DNA from: Phoronis australis
Lineage: Eukaryota; Phoronida; Phoronidae
Direction of reading: 5' to 3'
NCBI GenBank assembly: GCA_002633005.1
Contig: NMRA01000014.1
Coordinates: 1,336,838-1,400,837 of the forward strand
DNA length: 64,000 nucleotides
The number at the start of each line of letters is the position of its first letter. Position 1 is the first letter of the stretch. The position numbers and the translations under genes are program-made. Positions 1 through 12,200 of the stretch are shown here, piece after piece. The notes beneath the pieces are model-generated. The model was not told the DNA's origin. It was given only the letters and a program-made list of their open reading frames with translations, and searched no databases.

Positions 1-71
1 TTTTAAAGGTGAGATACCAACGCTTTTTTGTCTGTTCTGAGTAAGCTCCTGTGGTCATATATTGTTTGCAG

Positions 72-223
72 TCCACTCTGGGTGTAACCTGTTGCTGTTC
101 TTGGCATTATCAAGTACATATATAGTCCTGCCAGTTTCTTGCTTTCATGACAATTTCAGTTGTTTGACTACTCGAAGTTTCACCTGCAATAACTTTGGTT
201 TTCACCCAAAGAGCCGCTACCAG
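72..223 (+). CDS. possible internal exon of the ZNF395-like gene
   Basis: The stretch is bounded by a good acceptor (TTGTTTGCAG) and a good donor (CAG/GTAATC). It stays open in the frame that ends in phase 0, which is what the next exon at 377 needs. The translation is Cys- and Phe-rich and I do not recognise it as part of the ZNF395 family. A shorter version starting at an internal acceptor near 160 is also possible. Treat it as a splice-signal prediction only. Confidence 0.2.
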
Positions 224-376
224 GTAATCTGGGCTGTACTCCACATGGCTAGTTTCTTGCAAGATCAGACAAGTCTGCCAGATATCTTGCATTAAAAATG
301 GAGCGTGTGATCTCTCAAGCTGTCACTCACAAGTATCCAGCAATATGGCACAGCCCTGAACTTTGTTGTTTTGCAG

Positions 377-478
377 GAACCAAAGTTGCAAATTCCATCA
401 GCTCAAGGATTGTCTAGCTCTGTTCCTATCAACATACCTCATAGTCAACGATCTTGGCAACTACCACAACGCTCATCG
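377..478 (+). CDS. penultimate exon, ZNF395/ZNF704-like protein
   Basis: An acceptor TTGTTTTGCAG and donor TCG/GTAAGA bound a 102-bp exon (34 codons, phase 0 to phase 0). It joins in frame to the C-clamp exon at 1313. The peptide is rich in Ser, Pro and Gln and includes SQRSWQLPQRSS, the low-complexity type of sequence that precedes the C-terminal Cys cluster in this family. The call rests on the frame-consistent junction with the next exon more than on its own sequence. Confidence 0.6.
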
Positions 479-1312
479 GTAAGATGGCTAAATCAATTTT
501 AAGAGTAAACTCTGTGTTCTGAGACAATAAGAATATACATGTATGTATCTGTCTTGCAAAAAAGAAGTTACGAGAGGCTAAAATGTTTTTCATGCAACGC
601 AATATTGTAGTTGGTATAAAATGTCATATTTTATAGGAGGACTTCCTTTTTGCTATATAATTAACTTTTGCAAACTTGAAATTTGGAAATGTGTTTAACT
701 AATCTTGTCAAACAAGATTTTAAAATTTTGTGGCTATGATAACATTGGTTTCAAAATTAGGTAATTTAATGAGACACAGTCGAGTACTAAGCGAACGTTT
801 TCATTGCTGCATGCATGTGGTCATCCTCCGAGTGATGGTTAGGTGGACTTGCGGTCACGTGATGCTACCACGGTTCATGGCCCTTGCTTTCCTAATAAGT
901 AGGTCTTCTTGTATCCAATTCAATTCCGTCAATAAATCAGATGTCACTTACCATTGCGCTATCCGCAACATATAAATTGAGGTAATGTCAAAATTCTTGC
1001 CCATGATACTGGAAAGAAAACACACTGGATAATGCCTTCCCATTTGTCTTAACCACCAAGTAATTTTTCAGCACTATTTGCAGAACATTTAAATTTAACT
1101 AGATGTTTGAGCTCATTTTGCACGTCACCAGATATCAAATCTCAAAACTCGTTATTTGAGTTGAGTTGCCTTAAATAACACCTCTCCTTGACTTACGTGT
1201 TGAAAAAATGTTATGCTTTTGTACTTCTGAAGTGCACCCTCAGGCCAGTTGAGATCTGGTATGTACAATCATTATTTTGCTTTCATTTCGCATTTCTTTT
1301 TTCAAAATTTAG

Positions 1313-1537
1313 GTGTCCCCACCTTCCCGTGTTATTCGCCACAGTTCTCAAGATCGCATACATCAGTATCAAGGACAGTCTCCAAAGACTTACATGTTCA
1401 CGTCTCCGAAATCTCCAACACACAAGAAAACCCGCAGTGAAGTGAAGAAATGTCGAAAAATTTATGGCATGGAAAACAGAGAGATGTGGTGCACTCAATG
1501 CAAGTGGAAAAAAGCATGTACACGTTTTATGGAATAG
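1313..1537 (+). CDS. last exon, C-clamp-like C-terminus of ZNF395/ZNF704/SLC2A4RG-like factor
   Basis: The exon starts after TTTCAAAATTTAG, reads 74 codons and ends at TAG 1535-1537. Its last 30 residues contain [16 protein letters not shown] followed by [12 protein letters not shown]. This is the conserved Cys-Lys cluster at the C-terminus of the vertebrate ZNF395 (HDBP2), ZNF704 and SLC2A4RG (GEF/HDBP1) proteins, sequence-specific DNA-binding regulators related to the C-clamp. The four cysteines (C..., WC, QC, AC) are all present. The upstream part is basic and Ser/Pro/Gln-rich. Earlier exons with the C2H2 finger lie left of the window. The family is clear; which paralogue it is cannot be decided here. 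Confidence 0.85.
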   Translation: MSPPSRVIRHSSQDRIHQYQGQSPKTYMFTSPKSPTHKKTRSEVKKCRKIYGMENREMWCTQCKWKKACTRFME

Positions 1538-2711
1538 AAGTTGTATGTGATGGATATTGTGGTGACCTGCTTGACACATGTACACCTGTCATGTAGTAGA
1601 GGCTGTTGTGATGAATATTGTGGGTGTAGTGGACTTGACCAGCCATTTGTATTCATTTGTCTAGCAGTTGAAACAAAGGTATATTTTAAAAGTGGAGGTT
1701 TTTGTCTTCCAAAATTGTAGTTTTTAAACTCAAGGACTTTTCAACTGCTGCTTTTGTGTTAAAAAGTTTTCTGGAACTGATAAAATTTGATAACAGTAAC
1801 ATGCCAATACCAAGACAATCACTTGGCTGCAACAACTGAACCTGATTACTTGGCATTACATGTTATCGTATATATGTGGTTGTTGGTTGATCCACTTCAG
1901 GGAGGTGGAAGGTTGATCTACTCTAGGGGGCCCTGGTTGATCTACTGTAGGGGGCCCTGGTTGATCCACATAGGGGTGGTGGTTGATCTACTGCAGCGGG
2001 TCCTGGTTGATGCACATTGGGGGGATGGGGTGGGGGGGTTGATCTACTGCACCAGGCTCTGGTTGAGGAGTGGTTGATTGATTCACTAGAAAGGGTTCGG
2101 GTTGATCCACTTTAGGGGTGTGGGTGGTTGATCAACTGTGGTGTTGACGCACAATATAATGGATGTTGATGGTACTGATGTTATTCAGATTGCACCCAGA
2201 ATATTCTGTGCATCAGTTTACAGTGCCTCATCGAGATCTTGTGCTATGGCAGTCTCATGCTGCTGGTGACAATACACCCATTTGTGCCAGTCGTTTTTTA
2301 CAGAACTTTCTTGCTAAAATTTTGCACTCAAGTGAACATTTTTAATAATTCTGCAGTTTTCATTCAATAAATTGTAATAATCCCGAAAAAATGCGCAAAA
2401 AGGTTGACAGAAACAGTTGGTATTTTAGTTTTACCATTGCCTTATTTTAGTGGCACGATTTTAATTACAATACAGTATAGTGTAGATATTTTGTTGTGAA
2501 ATATTTTGGTGGGGGCCTTTGTTTGCTTTGCCTCGGTGTTAATTCTTAATATATTTGATATATTAACTATTAGAAATCGTCTTTGTAATTGTCCCTATTA
2601 GGAAGGCCCATGTCATGTTGCGATTTTTACCCTTGGAAACATTCAAATGTTTGTGGGTTTATTTTAAGAGTCTGTGCGAAAACATTAAAAATTTGAAGAA
2701 AATTGAATAAA
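1538..2711 (+). other. 3' untranslated region of the ZNF395-like gene (inferred)
   Basis: Non-coding sequence follows the stop codon. It contains two AATAAA signals, at 2366-2371 and 2706-2711, either of which could define the mRNA end. A degenerate minisatellite sits inside (1885-2133). Confidence 0.45.
1885..2133 (+). repeat. degenerate minisatellite, GGTTGATCYAC units of about 22-33 bp
   Basis: About ten imperfect units each begin GGTTGAT, most of them followed by C(C/T)AC, with a G-rich tail such as TAGGGGGCCCT. Unit length varies from roughly 20 to 33 bp. It lies in the presumed 3' UTR. No coding frame is conserved across the units. Confidence 0.75.
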
Positions 2712-4111
2712 GTTTCTTAAGGTCCCACTGTGACATAAGTGTAGCAAGTAATAAATATTACTCTTTGTGGTTATCTGTTTGGAGCATGGCATGAGTCTCG
2801 TCAACTGGTCGTTAACATTAGACCTTTTTGTTAAAGTTGCAACCAGAAGAGATTTGTGTATTTCTATCAACTTCTGCAATTTCATAATGAAGTCATTTAT
2901 CTGTGTTGGCGATTTTGTTTATGCACCATTGAAATTCAAAAATCAAAGTTAAAAATTCCGATGACAAATTATATATATATATTTTTTTTTTGAAGAAAAG
3001 ATGGTTTCTTGTTGCAATCATCATGTAGGAATCTTACTTGAAATGAAACAAAACGGTGTTTTAATTGTGTAGTTGGTGACATGTCATTCTGCAAATCCTT
3101 CAGACTCTTACCAAAACATTTATTGAGCAATCAAGTTGTCTGTGTGAAAATGACATGCCAAAATGTTATTATATTAATATTTGGTGCTACATAGAAGCCG
3201 CCCTAAATTAGTTTTCCTTAAAAATTAAAGTTTTATGTATTTTCCTGATACTATCTGTGTATTTAGTTGAGGCGTGTTATAAGTTTGAATGATGAAAGAT
3301 ATCTTGTAACCTTATGGAACTATTTTGTGCATCGTATGTATATAGTTGACAGTGTGGTTGAATCTGAATGTGATGTATAGCCTTTCTGCAGCTGTGTATA
3401 ACTTGAATAGAATCCCATGGAAACGTCCCATGAGAATATGGTGGACTGGCTTTGTTTAACATTGTCTTGTTAACAAATGTTCAGGGATATTGTTATGTAA
3501 AATATTTGGGAAAAGTGAAAAATATATCTATTAGCCAAATAATTACTGTGTTTACCTAAATTTGCTGTGCTAAGTTAGTAAACTTTGTTAAAGTTTGTGA
3601 GACACTAGAGCTGCCTGTTACTAGGTGAGTCGCTCTCATCACCGTAATACTATGGACATGCATTTCTACCAGTTTCAAAATTCTTTTTAATTCATCCACT
3701 TAAGAAGTAAACATTTGGATCACTGGCGTATCCAGGATGTGTCAAGCAGCGCCCCGACCACAGATAAAATTTTCGAGCATTGAAGGGAAGAGGATCTGTT
3801 AAAAGTCTTGGTGTATCGGCGGGGCATTGCTCGACAATGTGAATGTCCAGTGTGGAAGACCAGCGTTAGTTGGTCAGGACAAGGCATTTTATTTATTTTA
3901 TTACTGCAGTAAGCGGTTCATAATTGCACTCATAATTTTCTCCCACCAGTGAAAATGTCTTAAATATCTCTTGGCCAACTCTGAGACTGGCTTTCGGACT
4001 CGCATCACGTGACGTACGGATTACTACAACGAATTTTGCGAAAATAAGTAGCGTAAATGACGGACGTAATAAAAACCGTTACCGGCGTAATGTCAACGCG
4101 TAGAAACTTTA
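2712..4111. other. intergenic DNA, no gene seen
   Basis: AT-rich sequence with only short chance open frames. I see no splice-bounded coding exon, RNA gene or clear repeat boundary here. A fragment near 3724 resembles the common CTGGCGTATCCAGGA type of dispersed repeat start. Confidence 0.5.
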
Positions 4112-4345
4112 GGGCTTGGAATTTTCCTCTTTTAAGAGAATTTTCTCTTTTTGGTTTCGATTATTTAATTTCCAGTTTACTTTTTTGTCTTTTTATCATT
4201 ATTTTGTCTATTCATGGAAAAACGTTTATTTCATTTAAATTTTACCAACACAAAAATCTGACGCATAAGCCCATTTATGTGGAACGACACATCACCTAAA
4301 AAATTTTCCCGAGTCTTTTTTTGTCGTTAGTCTTACCAAATCCTG
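4111..4345. mobile_element. MITE family 2, intact copy 1 (about 235 bp)
   Basis: It begins AGGGCTTGGAATTTTCCTC and ends with the degenerate inverse ACCAAATCCTG. Two other copies (4508-5722 and 60587-60825) end CATTCCAAGCCCTG, which shows the terminal inverted repeat more clearly. No coding capacity. Copy 1 has no insertion, so it serves as the empty-site reference for the interrupted copy next to it. Confidence 0.65.
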
Positions 4346-4507
4346 AAACTTCTAATTCACGTTCGCCTACGGCAGAAGCCAATTGCTACCACGGCAGTTA
4401 GAGAGATTTGGATGTGGTTAAGTACTGTTTGGTCGAACTTGATCTACACAAAGATTCTGTTGTAAATTTTTGGCCAGTGGCCGTTAAGTCAACCAAAATG
4501 GTCTGAA

Positions 4508-5722
4508 AGGCTTGGAATTTTCCTCTTTGGTTTGATTTCCTCTTATTTGACTTCCAGTTTCCCTTTTTGTCTGTTTTTTATGCGCCCACATATTTATATG
4601 TGGTCGCATATTGCCGTCATCTCTGTTTGGTCGTCCGGCATCCGTCGTCCGCAGGCTGTATCTCCCAAACCCAGTGGGTCACAGGATCTTGATGAGATTT
4701 GGCATGCCTGTGAAGCTGGCGATCGACGGACGATGTCGCCGGATTTGGACCTCTCTGATTACCGGTGTGCTACCTAGTGGCAATTTTTACTGTTTTTTTG
4801 AGTCTGTTTTTTGGCGTCCACCGTTCTATCAACCAAACTGCTCTAGGGATGATTTTGAAAATTGGCATATATGTTCTTTCTGTGAAGAGGGCGGCTGACG
4901 ATGATTTTCCAATGACTTGGAATACTATGGCTCCTCCTAGTGACAGTTTTTGTTTTTGCGCCGATCTTGGCTGTCCTAAATGCTCTGTGCTGGTTCTTTA
5001 TAGAAGTTGACAACAGAGCATGACGACTTTCGAACGGATCGGGCTACCGGTGTGCCCCCTAGTGGCAATTTTAGTTTTTTACGTTTATCTCTGTATCTTA
5101 AAGGGTCGTCAATGGATTTTCATAAAATTTGGCAGTTAGGCATCTATTAGTGAGGTGACGCTATCATCCGGTTTTTGGTAAAATTCGAGGTATTTTGCGC
5201 CACCCAGTGGCCATTTTTACTGTTTTCGAGTCTTGTTATTTGGCGTCTGCCCCTGGTTGTGGGAATTGGCATTTATGCTCCTAATGGGAAGAGGAAGTCT
5301 GATGATGATTTTCCCACGACTTTATCTACTTTTGCGCCTCTTAGTGGTCGTTATGTTTGGCAATTTCATTCTTTCATTTCCCTCTGTTTTCTCAGAAGTT
5401 CCTTGACGGATTTTTATGAATTTTGGTTAATAGCTTCGATGACGCATACAAGTTCTCGGATGGATTCGACATATTTTGCGCCATCTAGTTGCCATTTTTA
5501 TGTTCCAAATAAACACCCCTAGAAGCACACCGTTAGCGGTGCATTCGTGGGCGCATTTCAACGCTTCACGTTGCTCTTGTTTATCATTATTTTGACTTTA
5601 TTGATGCAAAAACACTTATTTCAGTTAAATTTTACAACACAAAAAGTATTTCTGTCACACAAGCCTATTTATTTTCGGAACCATACATCACATCTTTTTG
5701 CCATTGGTCATTCCAAGCCCTG
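4508..5722. mobile_element. MITE family 2, copy 2, split by a repeat-family-1 insertion
   Basis: The left part (4508 to about 4579) matches the start of copy 1, and the right part (about 5581-5722) matches its remainder, ending CATTCCAAGCCCTG. The break falls inside the T-run before ATCATTATTTTGACTTTATT. The 1-kb family-1 element between them is a later nested insertion. Confidence 0.65.
4580..5582 (+). mobile_element. repeat family 1, copy 1 (about 1.0 kb, full length)
   Basis: The 5' end is TGCGCCCACATATTTATATG, containing the palindrome CCACATA-TTTA-TATGTGG. The 3' end has GCACACCGTTAGCGGTGC, then GTGGGCGCA (inverse of the 5' TGCGCCCAC), then a small hairpin and GTTGCTCTTGT. Inside are several degenerate monomers built from GGATTTTCATGAAATTTGGC-like and CCTAGTGGCAATTTT-like boxes. 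There is no open frame for a transposase, so it is non-autonomous. Comparison with MITE copy 1 shows it inserted in a T-rich/TA site. Confidence 0.7.
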
Positions 5723-6063
5723 TTAATGGGATCTACGTCAGAATGTACCAGCTTGTTCCCGACAGGTTGTCCATCTCAACAGTGTTACCCGCCCCACAGG
5801 TACTAACGAACAATAACAAAAAAGGTTATTGTATGGAACAACTTGTTTATGAATAAACATTTCCGTTTCTTGGTAAAATCTAAATTCACCGTGACATGTC
5901 TTTATGTTATAAAGAAGTTAAACCAACACATAAACACGTGTAAGTGTTCAATAACTAGTCATTAATTACTCAATACAAACTGTGTACGTGTCACTTGTTT
6001 TTAAGAACAGAATGGGGATTGGGGGCAATTAGTGTTCAGAATTTCGTTGTCCATATTATTGGA

Positions 6064-6070
6064 TATAAAA
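6064..6070 (+). promoter_or_regulatory. possible TATA box
   Basis: TATAAAA lies 112 bases upstream of the start codon at 6182, which leaves room for a short 5' UTR. AT-rich surroundings make chance matches common, so this is tentative. Confidence 0.3.
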
Positions 6071-6130
6071 TTGATTATTCTGATCCTCGCTACAACAGCC
6101 AGTCTCGGTTGATCGGTGGTGGTTGGTGGC

Positions 6131-6179
6131 ATGGAATGCACCCAGGGAAGTTAACGTCGAGTGAATGGCCAAGCTTTAA
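6131..6179 (+). other. two mini upstream ORFs
   Basis: ATG at 6131 is followed by a stop at 6152-6154 (7 codons), and ATG at 6165 by a stop at 6177-6179 (4 codons). Both end just before the main ATG at 6182, which has A at -3. They matter only if transcription starts upstream of 6131. Confidence 0.35.
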
Positions 6180-6181
6180 GC

Positions 6182-6236
6182 ATGAAGACATTCTGTTGGC
6201 AACTTTTGTGTCTTTTAGCTCTTATTTGTTGTGAAG
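6182..6236 (+). CDS. exon 1: start codon and signal peptide
   Basis: ATG 6182 opens 18 codons, MKTFCWQLLCLLALICCE: one basic residue, then a hydrophobic core of about 13 residues, a typical signal peptide. The donor GAAG/GTAAGA leaves phase 1, matching the CCP exon at 8463. The ATG has A at -3. The signal peptide sends the whole product to the secretory pathway. Confidence 0.75.
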
Positions 6237-9200
6237 GTAAGAATAGTGGAAGTGTCAACTTATTAGTATGCGTGCTCTAAATGACGGTATAGACATTATG
6301 TTGGCATTAATAGGCAATATCATGTAGATCTCGGGCCCCGGCATTGCCGGTTCAAATGGTGGTTCATGAAACTTCGACAATTCGTCGCGTACAAGCCGCC
6401 GGCATGAGTTCTCGGTAAACGAGGGCCGCCGGGCGCTAAAAACTGCGTGCTCTATGATTTTCACGGTGTCATAAACGCCACTGAGAATCCGTGTGGACGA
6501 CAAAATATCCGTAAACACCGTTTTACATCGCCGTGGACGGGTAATGAAACTTGACAAGCGGCGTCCACTAGTATGCAAGGGTGAAAGCAGAATCAGTGTC
6601 GGATTTTTTGGGGCCGAGGGCCGGGGGGCAATTGCCTGGGGCTCCTCCCTTGAAAGCTCCCCTTCGAGATGATTCCTTATCATGAACGGATATATAACTA
6701 TATATAAAAAGAAGGAAACAGTATACTGATTCCGTCATCGAGGCTTCTCTTTCAAATAAGAAGTATTACAAAAATACCAAAGACCACATGGTCCCCTTTC
6801 GACAACGGATCCCTTCAGATGGAAGAATCGACAACTTAAAAATGCAATTGTTGCCCCCTTCGAAAGGGGGTGCAGCCTCATGGGAGGATCGGCTTCTCTT
6901 TCAAACAAGAAGTATTACAAAAATACCAAAGAACACATGGTTCCCTTTCGACAACGGATCCCTTCAGATGGAAGAATCGACAACTTAAAAATGCAGTTGT
7001 TGCCCCCTTCGAAAGGGGGTGTGGCCTCATGGGAGGATCAACTATGAGAAAAAGTCAAGAATAGAGTGACCACTGATTCAATTATCAGAACTTCCCTCCA
7101 AAAGAGTAAGATGTTTCATTTCAGAAAAAGAGGGAACTGTTCGCAGTTGATTGCATCATTAGGACCCCTTGCAGTTGATGTCATGATCGGAGACCCCTTA
7201 ATATGAAACTTTGTATTGTTTTAAAAATCAGAAACAAGGCATCGTAAATTGATGTTATCAGAGTCCCCTCCGAGATTGGGTCCGTCGGCACTTCAAATAT
7301 TTAACAAATTTATGAATGCAAAAATTCGACAAGAGCTTTGCGTTCTTCCCTAAAGTTATCCTTTTAAATTTGAAAGTTTGAACGAATTTTCGCTGGAAAC
7401 CTGTGCATGTAAAATTTCCCAATTTTTTAGAAATAAGGTTAAGTGCATGCAGACAATACATGCTGCAATCATTTAAGAACTGGGAACCCTAACAAAGGAG
7501 TTACCCCGTGCCTTTCCTTGAGGAGCCAACTCGGCAATGCAACAGAATGACTTTACATCCTTCACACGGGTCGGGAAGCTGCGGGCCTCTGCGCCGGAGT
7601 GCTTCATGTTACACCGTTACGAAACAATAAACATGTTAATCTTGTGTTGGATCCCGCTGTTACGTCATCCTGAACTATAGCGGAGGTGTAAGGAATTAAC
7701 AGGTTTCTTAGCCGAATACTACGGATTGCCAAGCAGCCGTGAACCGCTGCTAACACAGGCATTATGTGAAAGGGAACTTTTGAGATTTGTTGAATTTCCT
7801 CTTTTTCGTTGAGGCATTTTGTTACATGATGTGTTTACATCTGCCACAAAATGTTCCTAAGGTTATGTAGGACCTGGTCAACAAGTCTTTGTATTTAGCC
7901 AAACTTAATATTTCCAAATATAACGCATACTCTGAAAGCAGAAAGCCTGTAGAAATTCACTTTTGATGTGATATCAATGGGATATTAATTGGGTCGCCTG
8001 ACTCTGTGCTTTAGTGAAATTTTACGAAACAAAACGATACATTCATAGGAAAACAAAAGGTATCAAGACTTTTGGGTANCCTTAAATCCGCCATTGAATT
8101 TAGTTTTATATAAATAAGTCAAGATAATGCTGTTACAGTTTTCTAAATTAATATTTAGTTTTCGTTTTATGCACATTTTGAATTTTTATATACCGTAATT
8201 CATAAAAGTCCGGTAGTAGTCCTTCATGCTCAGTAAAGTGGAACATTTTAAAACAACTCCTAATATTTTTGTGGAATATTGCATAAACCATATGGTATCT
8301 GAAAGTTTTGCATGAATCGTATCAGTCGTATCTGTGATGAAGTTCGGAAGTTAGCCAAATTTTTATTTTTTCTATGGTCTTTCATAACTTTCAAAATACA
8401 ACATTGTGGTAACACAAGATTTCATTAGCATAGGTTAATCGGTCATTTAATTTCCACCGCAGTTCGGTATTGCTCCAGTGCCGGAAGTTGTGGGGAACCG
8501 CCATACGATGTCAATAAAGTTACAAAAACGGGAGACAGTTACCTTGAAGGTGATATCGTGACATTTGTGTGTAAAGACGGATACACACACGCCGGTGGCC
8601 CAGAGAGTCGTGAATGTAAGAAAAATGGCCAGGCCTATAAATGGACAGGGAGCGAATTTACATGCAAATCCGACGGCTCAGTCGTGATCAGTGATACAGC
8701 TGCATCAACAGATAGTCCAGCACCTACTACTGCTACTACTACTACTGCTACTACTACTACTACCACCTCTGATGCTACTACTACTGCTACTGCTACTACC
8801 ACTACTACAGCTGATACTACTACTACTACGGCTAACACTGCTACTACTACTACTACGGCTGCTGCTGTTACAACAGGTGGATTTGAATACTTTTAGAAAT
8901 TTTAACATGATTAACATACAGGTTATAAATGTATATATGAAATTGTTGTATGCCATTTGTTTTCAATTTAAAAAAATTCACGTTGTCTGTAACCATGTTC
9001 CGATGCACAGCGGCAATTTTCTCAACAGTTATGAAAATGTAAGAGTAATTGTATTTTGTACAGCTAACAGTAGAGATTTATTTACACTTTCGTTGTTACA
9101 ATAAAGATATTCAAAAATTTGAAAAAGTCACAATACTAATGGTGGATTTAAAATGTTAATTGCTAAACGCAACGAGTGACTATATTTTGTAGGTCTAATG

Positions 9201-12200
9201 TTCACTTTGTACAAGGAATCGTATCACGCACGTTTTTAGTTGTTTCTGTTCGCAGGTCCTCCTACGTTATGTGATGATAGCTGGGTGGAATACAAAAACA
9301 ATTGCTACAAATTCATACCTACCAACTCGACTTTTGTTGAGGCAATCGACTATTGTGTGGCCAGACAGGCACGGTTGATTTCTGTAACAAATGAGGACGA
9401 ACAGAAGTTCCTTCAAAATACCATCAACGGTAAGCGCATTGTGACTGAGTGGTCATGAGCTCATTTCGTTCATAATATGACCTGACTCGAGATTACATGG
9501 GCGGATACAGAATTCTTAAAAGGTGCGATCGGATTAAGGATTTTTAAACAGTGTGATCCAAGTCAACAGTTTGAAAATTCTAGTTTGTTATCCCTAAAAT
9601 CAAGGAAAAAGGGGTGGGGCTGGAGCCTCTTGACCCTCTCCGGATCCGCCTACGGGTTACACAAAGCTAAACTAAGTTTCGAATATTTGTTCAATACATT
9701 ACAATTATCGATTGAACGGTTACTGCATGGAAATAAAATACAGGGAAATAAATTCGAATATCAACGATTGGTTGAAACGTATGCTTGAGTAGTAGGAGAA
9801 ACGCACAACAGAAAAATCGATGGTTATTGACATTCAAACCAGCATGATCTGTGTTACTAAAACACTACTTCTTCAGATAACTGTGACTACCCCCAGCCGT
9901 TTTCAGGAAATGCAAACGTATTTTAATCGCGACTACAAAATACATAAAACAATCGCGTACATGAATTCAACAAATATGATCTATTCGCTTAAAAGTTATT
10001 GTACATAAGGAAATGTTGAATAAAAAAGCAATCTTCCGTGATGTTACCTAGCATTACGAAACCAGACCGTTTAGTGGTATCTTGTAGTTTGCCAATGCTT
10101 CTCCTCATCAATCGAAAAAAACGGTGTCGTGGCATCCGCCCTTGATATCGCGAAAGTTGATCTTAGCTCCTGTTGTGTTGTTCAGGTTAATTATTTCATT
10201 AGGGATGTCTTCACGACAATAAAATGCTGGATGAAATAAATTGGAATATCAAGAAGAGAAACAGGTATTTTTTTAACGTTTTTGGTTTCTGAAATTGAAT
10301 TCCTCGTGAAAAGTAAGTGTAGATTCCTTCTTTTGTGGAAGAAATGCTATAAAAATTGACAGTGACAGGTTCTATTTGTTGACAACCTGGCGATTAATAA
10401 GAATAAAAATTGGTATCAGGCCTCTGAAATCCAGTATCGTTTGGAATACGGACTAAAAGGGAGTTAGTTTAATGTTGGAACAAATGAGCTCATTTTCGTC
10501 CGATGACATAAAAGCCAGTCTCTATCAACTAGTCCAATCGGGTGACCATTTTCGCCGAAACCAAGAAAATTCACTTTTATCTCTGGATTATACGGAGTTT
10601 CGCTCAGCTGGTGCACGGTCTACATTCATCACTGGGAATAAAATTGAACAAAAATTAGACTTCACTAGTTAATTGCGCACACGAACTCGTCCTTCTCATC
10701 TACCACATTTTGAACCATTTGCACTGTTCCTCAGTTCTCGTTGTCTTGCGTCATTTCGTCATATTCCATGACGCCACTTGCTGGTCCTCCACCATGTCTT
10801 CGTATTCTTTTGTCCTGAACAGCGTTGTTTTTTAGCGACACATTATACCAATTTCATTCATTGCTAACAACTGTACATATTTATTTTCTATTCACACATT
10901 TCTTGTATTTGTATAATAAGTATCTTTCATATTCCGTTGGTTTTAACTTCTTGTATGCCTTTTCAAAAGGATTTAATTTAGTGTTCATTAGATGGTGGTT
11001 CTTCTATGTCCATGTTTCCAAAGATTGTATTTTTGTGTTAGCTCCATTGTTAGATCATAATAAATGACAAGTTTTTTTATACTCGTCTTTCCAGACACTT
11101 TCCATAATACATAACCATTTTCGCTAACCCAATTCACCTTTTGATCTCTGGAAACGGAGCTTCGATGACGCTCCGTCTATGCTCATCACGTGACATAATT
11201 ATACCGAACATGGTAATATTTGTGATGACACAAATCTTGATCCTGGATTAGAAAGGCTTTGGAAACAAAAAACAAACCCGCTAAAAAAAAGAAAATGCAT
11301 TTGATAACAGCCCCTAAGGTGGACTATAATTTCTTACTAATAAATAACAAACATCCGTGTCAGAAGCGGCCTTTTGTTTCGAATCTTCACACGTTGTGAT
11401 GGATTGCACGTGACATGTTGTAGGTTCAGCCCACCTGCTGGAACCATCAACCTACTATGTCGGTCTCTATGATCACCATCAAATGGCGCAATTCACTTGG
11501 ACTGATGGCCATCTCGTCACGTTTACAAATTTTGGTCCGAACCATGACCACGAAAATAAGAAATGTGTTGTCATGACAAAGAACGACACCGGCTCGTCGA
11601 CGTTGTATCCGTGGTCGAGTGTGAATTGTGATGAAGCCAACGCTGGAACTATCTGCAAGAAGAATAACCTAGGTAACATGACTTGATATTTTCCTGTTGA
11701 CAATTTCTTGCAATTTTACAAATGACATTCACCATTTGGCCGCTACTTATTCCAGAGGTTTAAAGACATTTCATTACCCCAAATATACAAACTGTGGTCA
11801 CCAGCATTTGCAGAAAATCTCATAACATAGCCATAATATCCGTAGGAAAACGATCTCGGTACTAATAAAGCTTGTGACCATTCACTAAAGGTCACGCATA
11901 ATTGCTATTATATTTCATAAATGCTTAATTTGTTCGCCATTTGACTGTCCTTTGTAGTTTGCAGAGTATCACTGTCTAACGAGTTATAAGCATGTTAGCA
12001 AAATGACATAACCAGAAATCACATCAATGGAATGCAAGCTTCTCACTGTAACAGGCAGTTCTTTCGTCTGATTTAGAGGTCGGCGAATCAGGCGTCATAT
12101 TTGATTTTTGATCAGTAGACCACGCGTCCTATCTACTATCAGATCAGAGGTCCGATCTGCCATATCTGATCGGAATTGGACATTTTATCCCCTGATCCGT

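Larger units (their letters stand above)
5723..6181 (+). other. upstream region and presumed 5' UTR of the giant lectin gene
   Basis: No coding exon is visible. It holds a possible TATA box at 6064 and two mini upstream ORFs. The transcription start cannot be fixed from sequence alone. Confidence 0.4.
6237..8462 (+). other. intron 1 with a tandem duplication, a dispersed repeat and one n
   Basis: The intron holds a 149-bp tandem duplication (6742-7039) and a family-3 dispersed repeat (about 7855-8300). The single n at 8089 lies inside that repeat and may be a contig join or an uncalled base. No other exon-like stretch was seen. Confidence 0.6.

Noticed and set aside
4580-5582. Family 1 as a Helitron
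   Set aside because: The 3' hairpin followed by a short tail is reminiscent of one, but the tail is CTCTTGTT and lacks the CTRR end, and no 5' TC end is seen.
8691-9104. Leu-rich and Val/Ser-rich open frames over the ACT repeat on both strands
   Set aside because: They are frame shadows of the Thr/Ala microsatellite in exon 2. The CCP exon in the other frame has real domain residues and matching splice phases.
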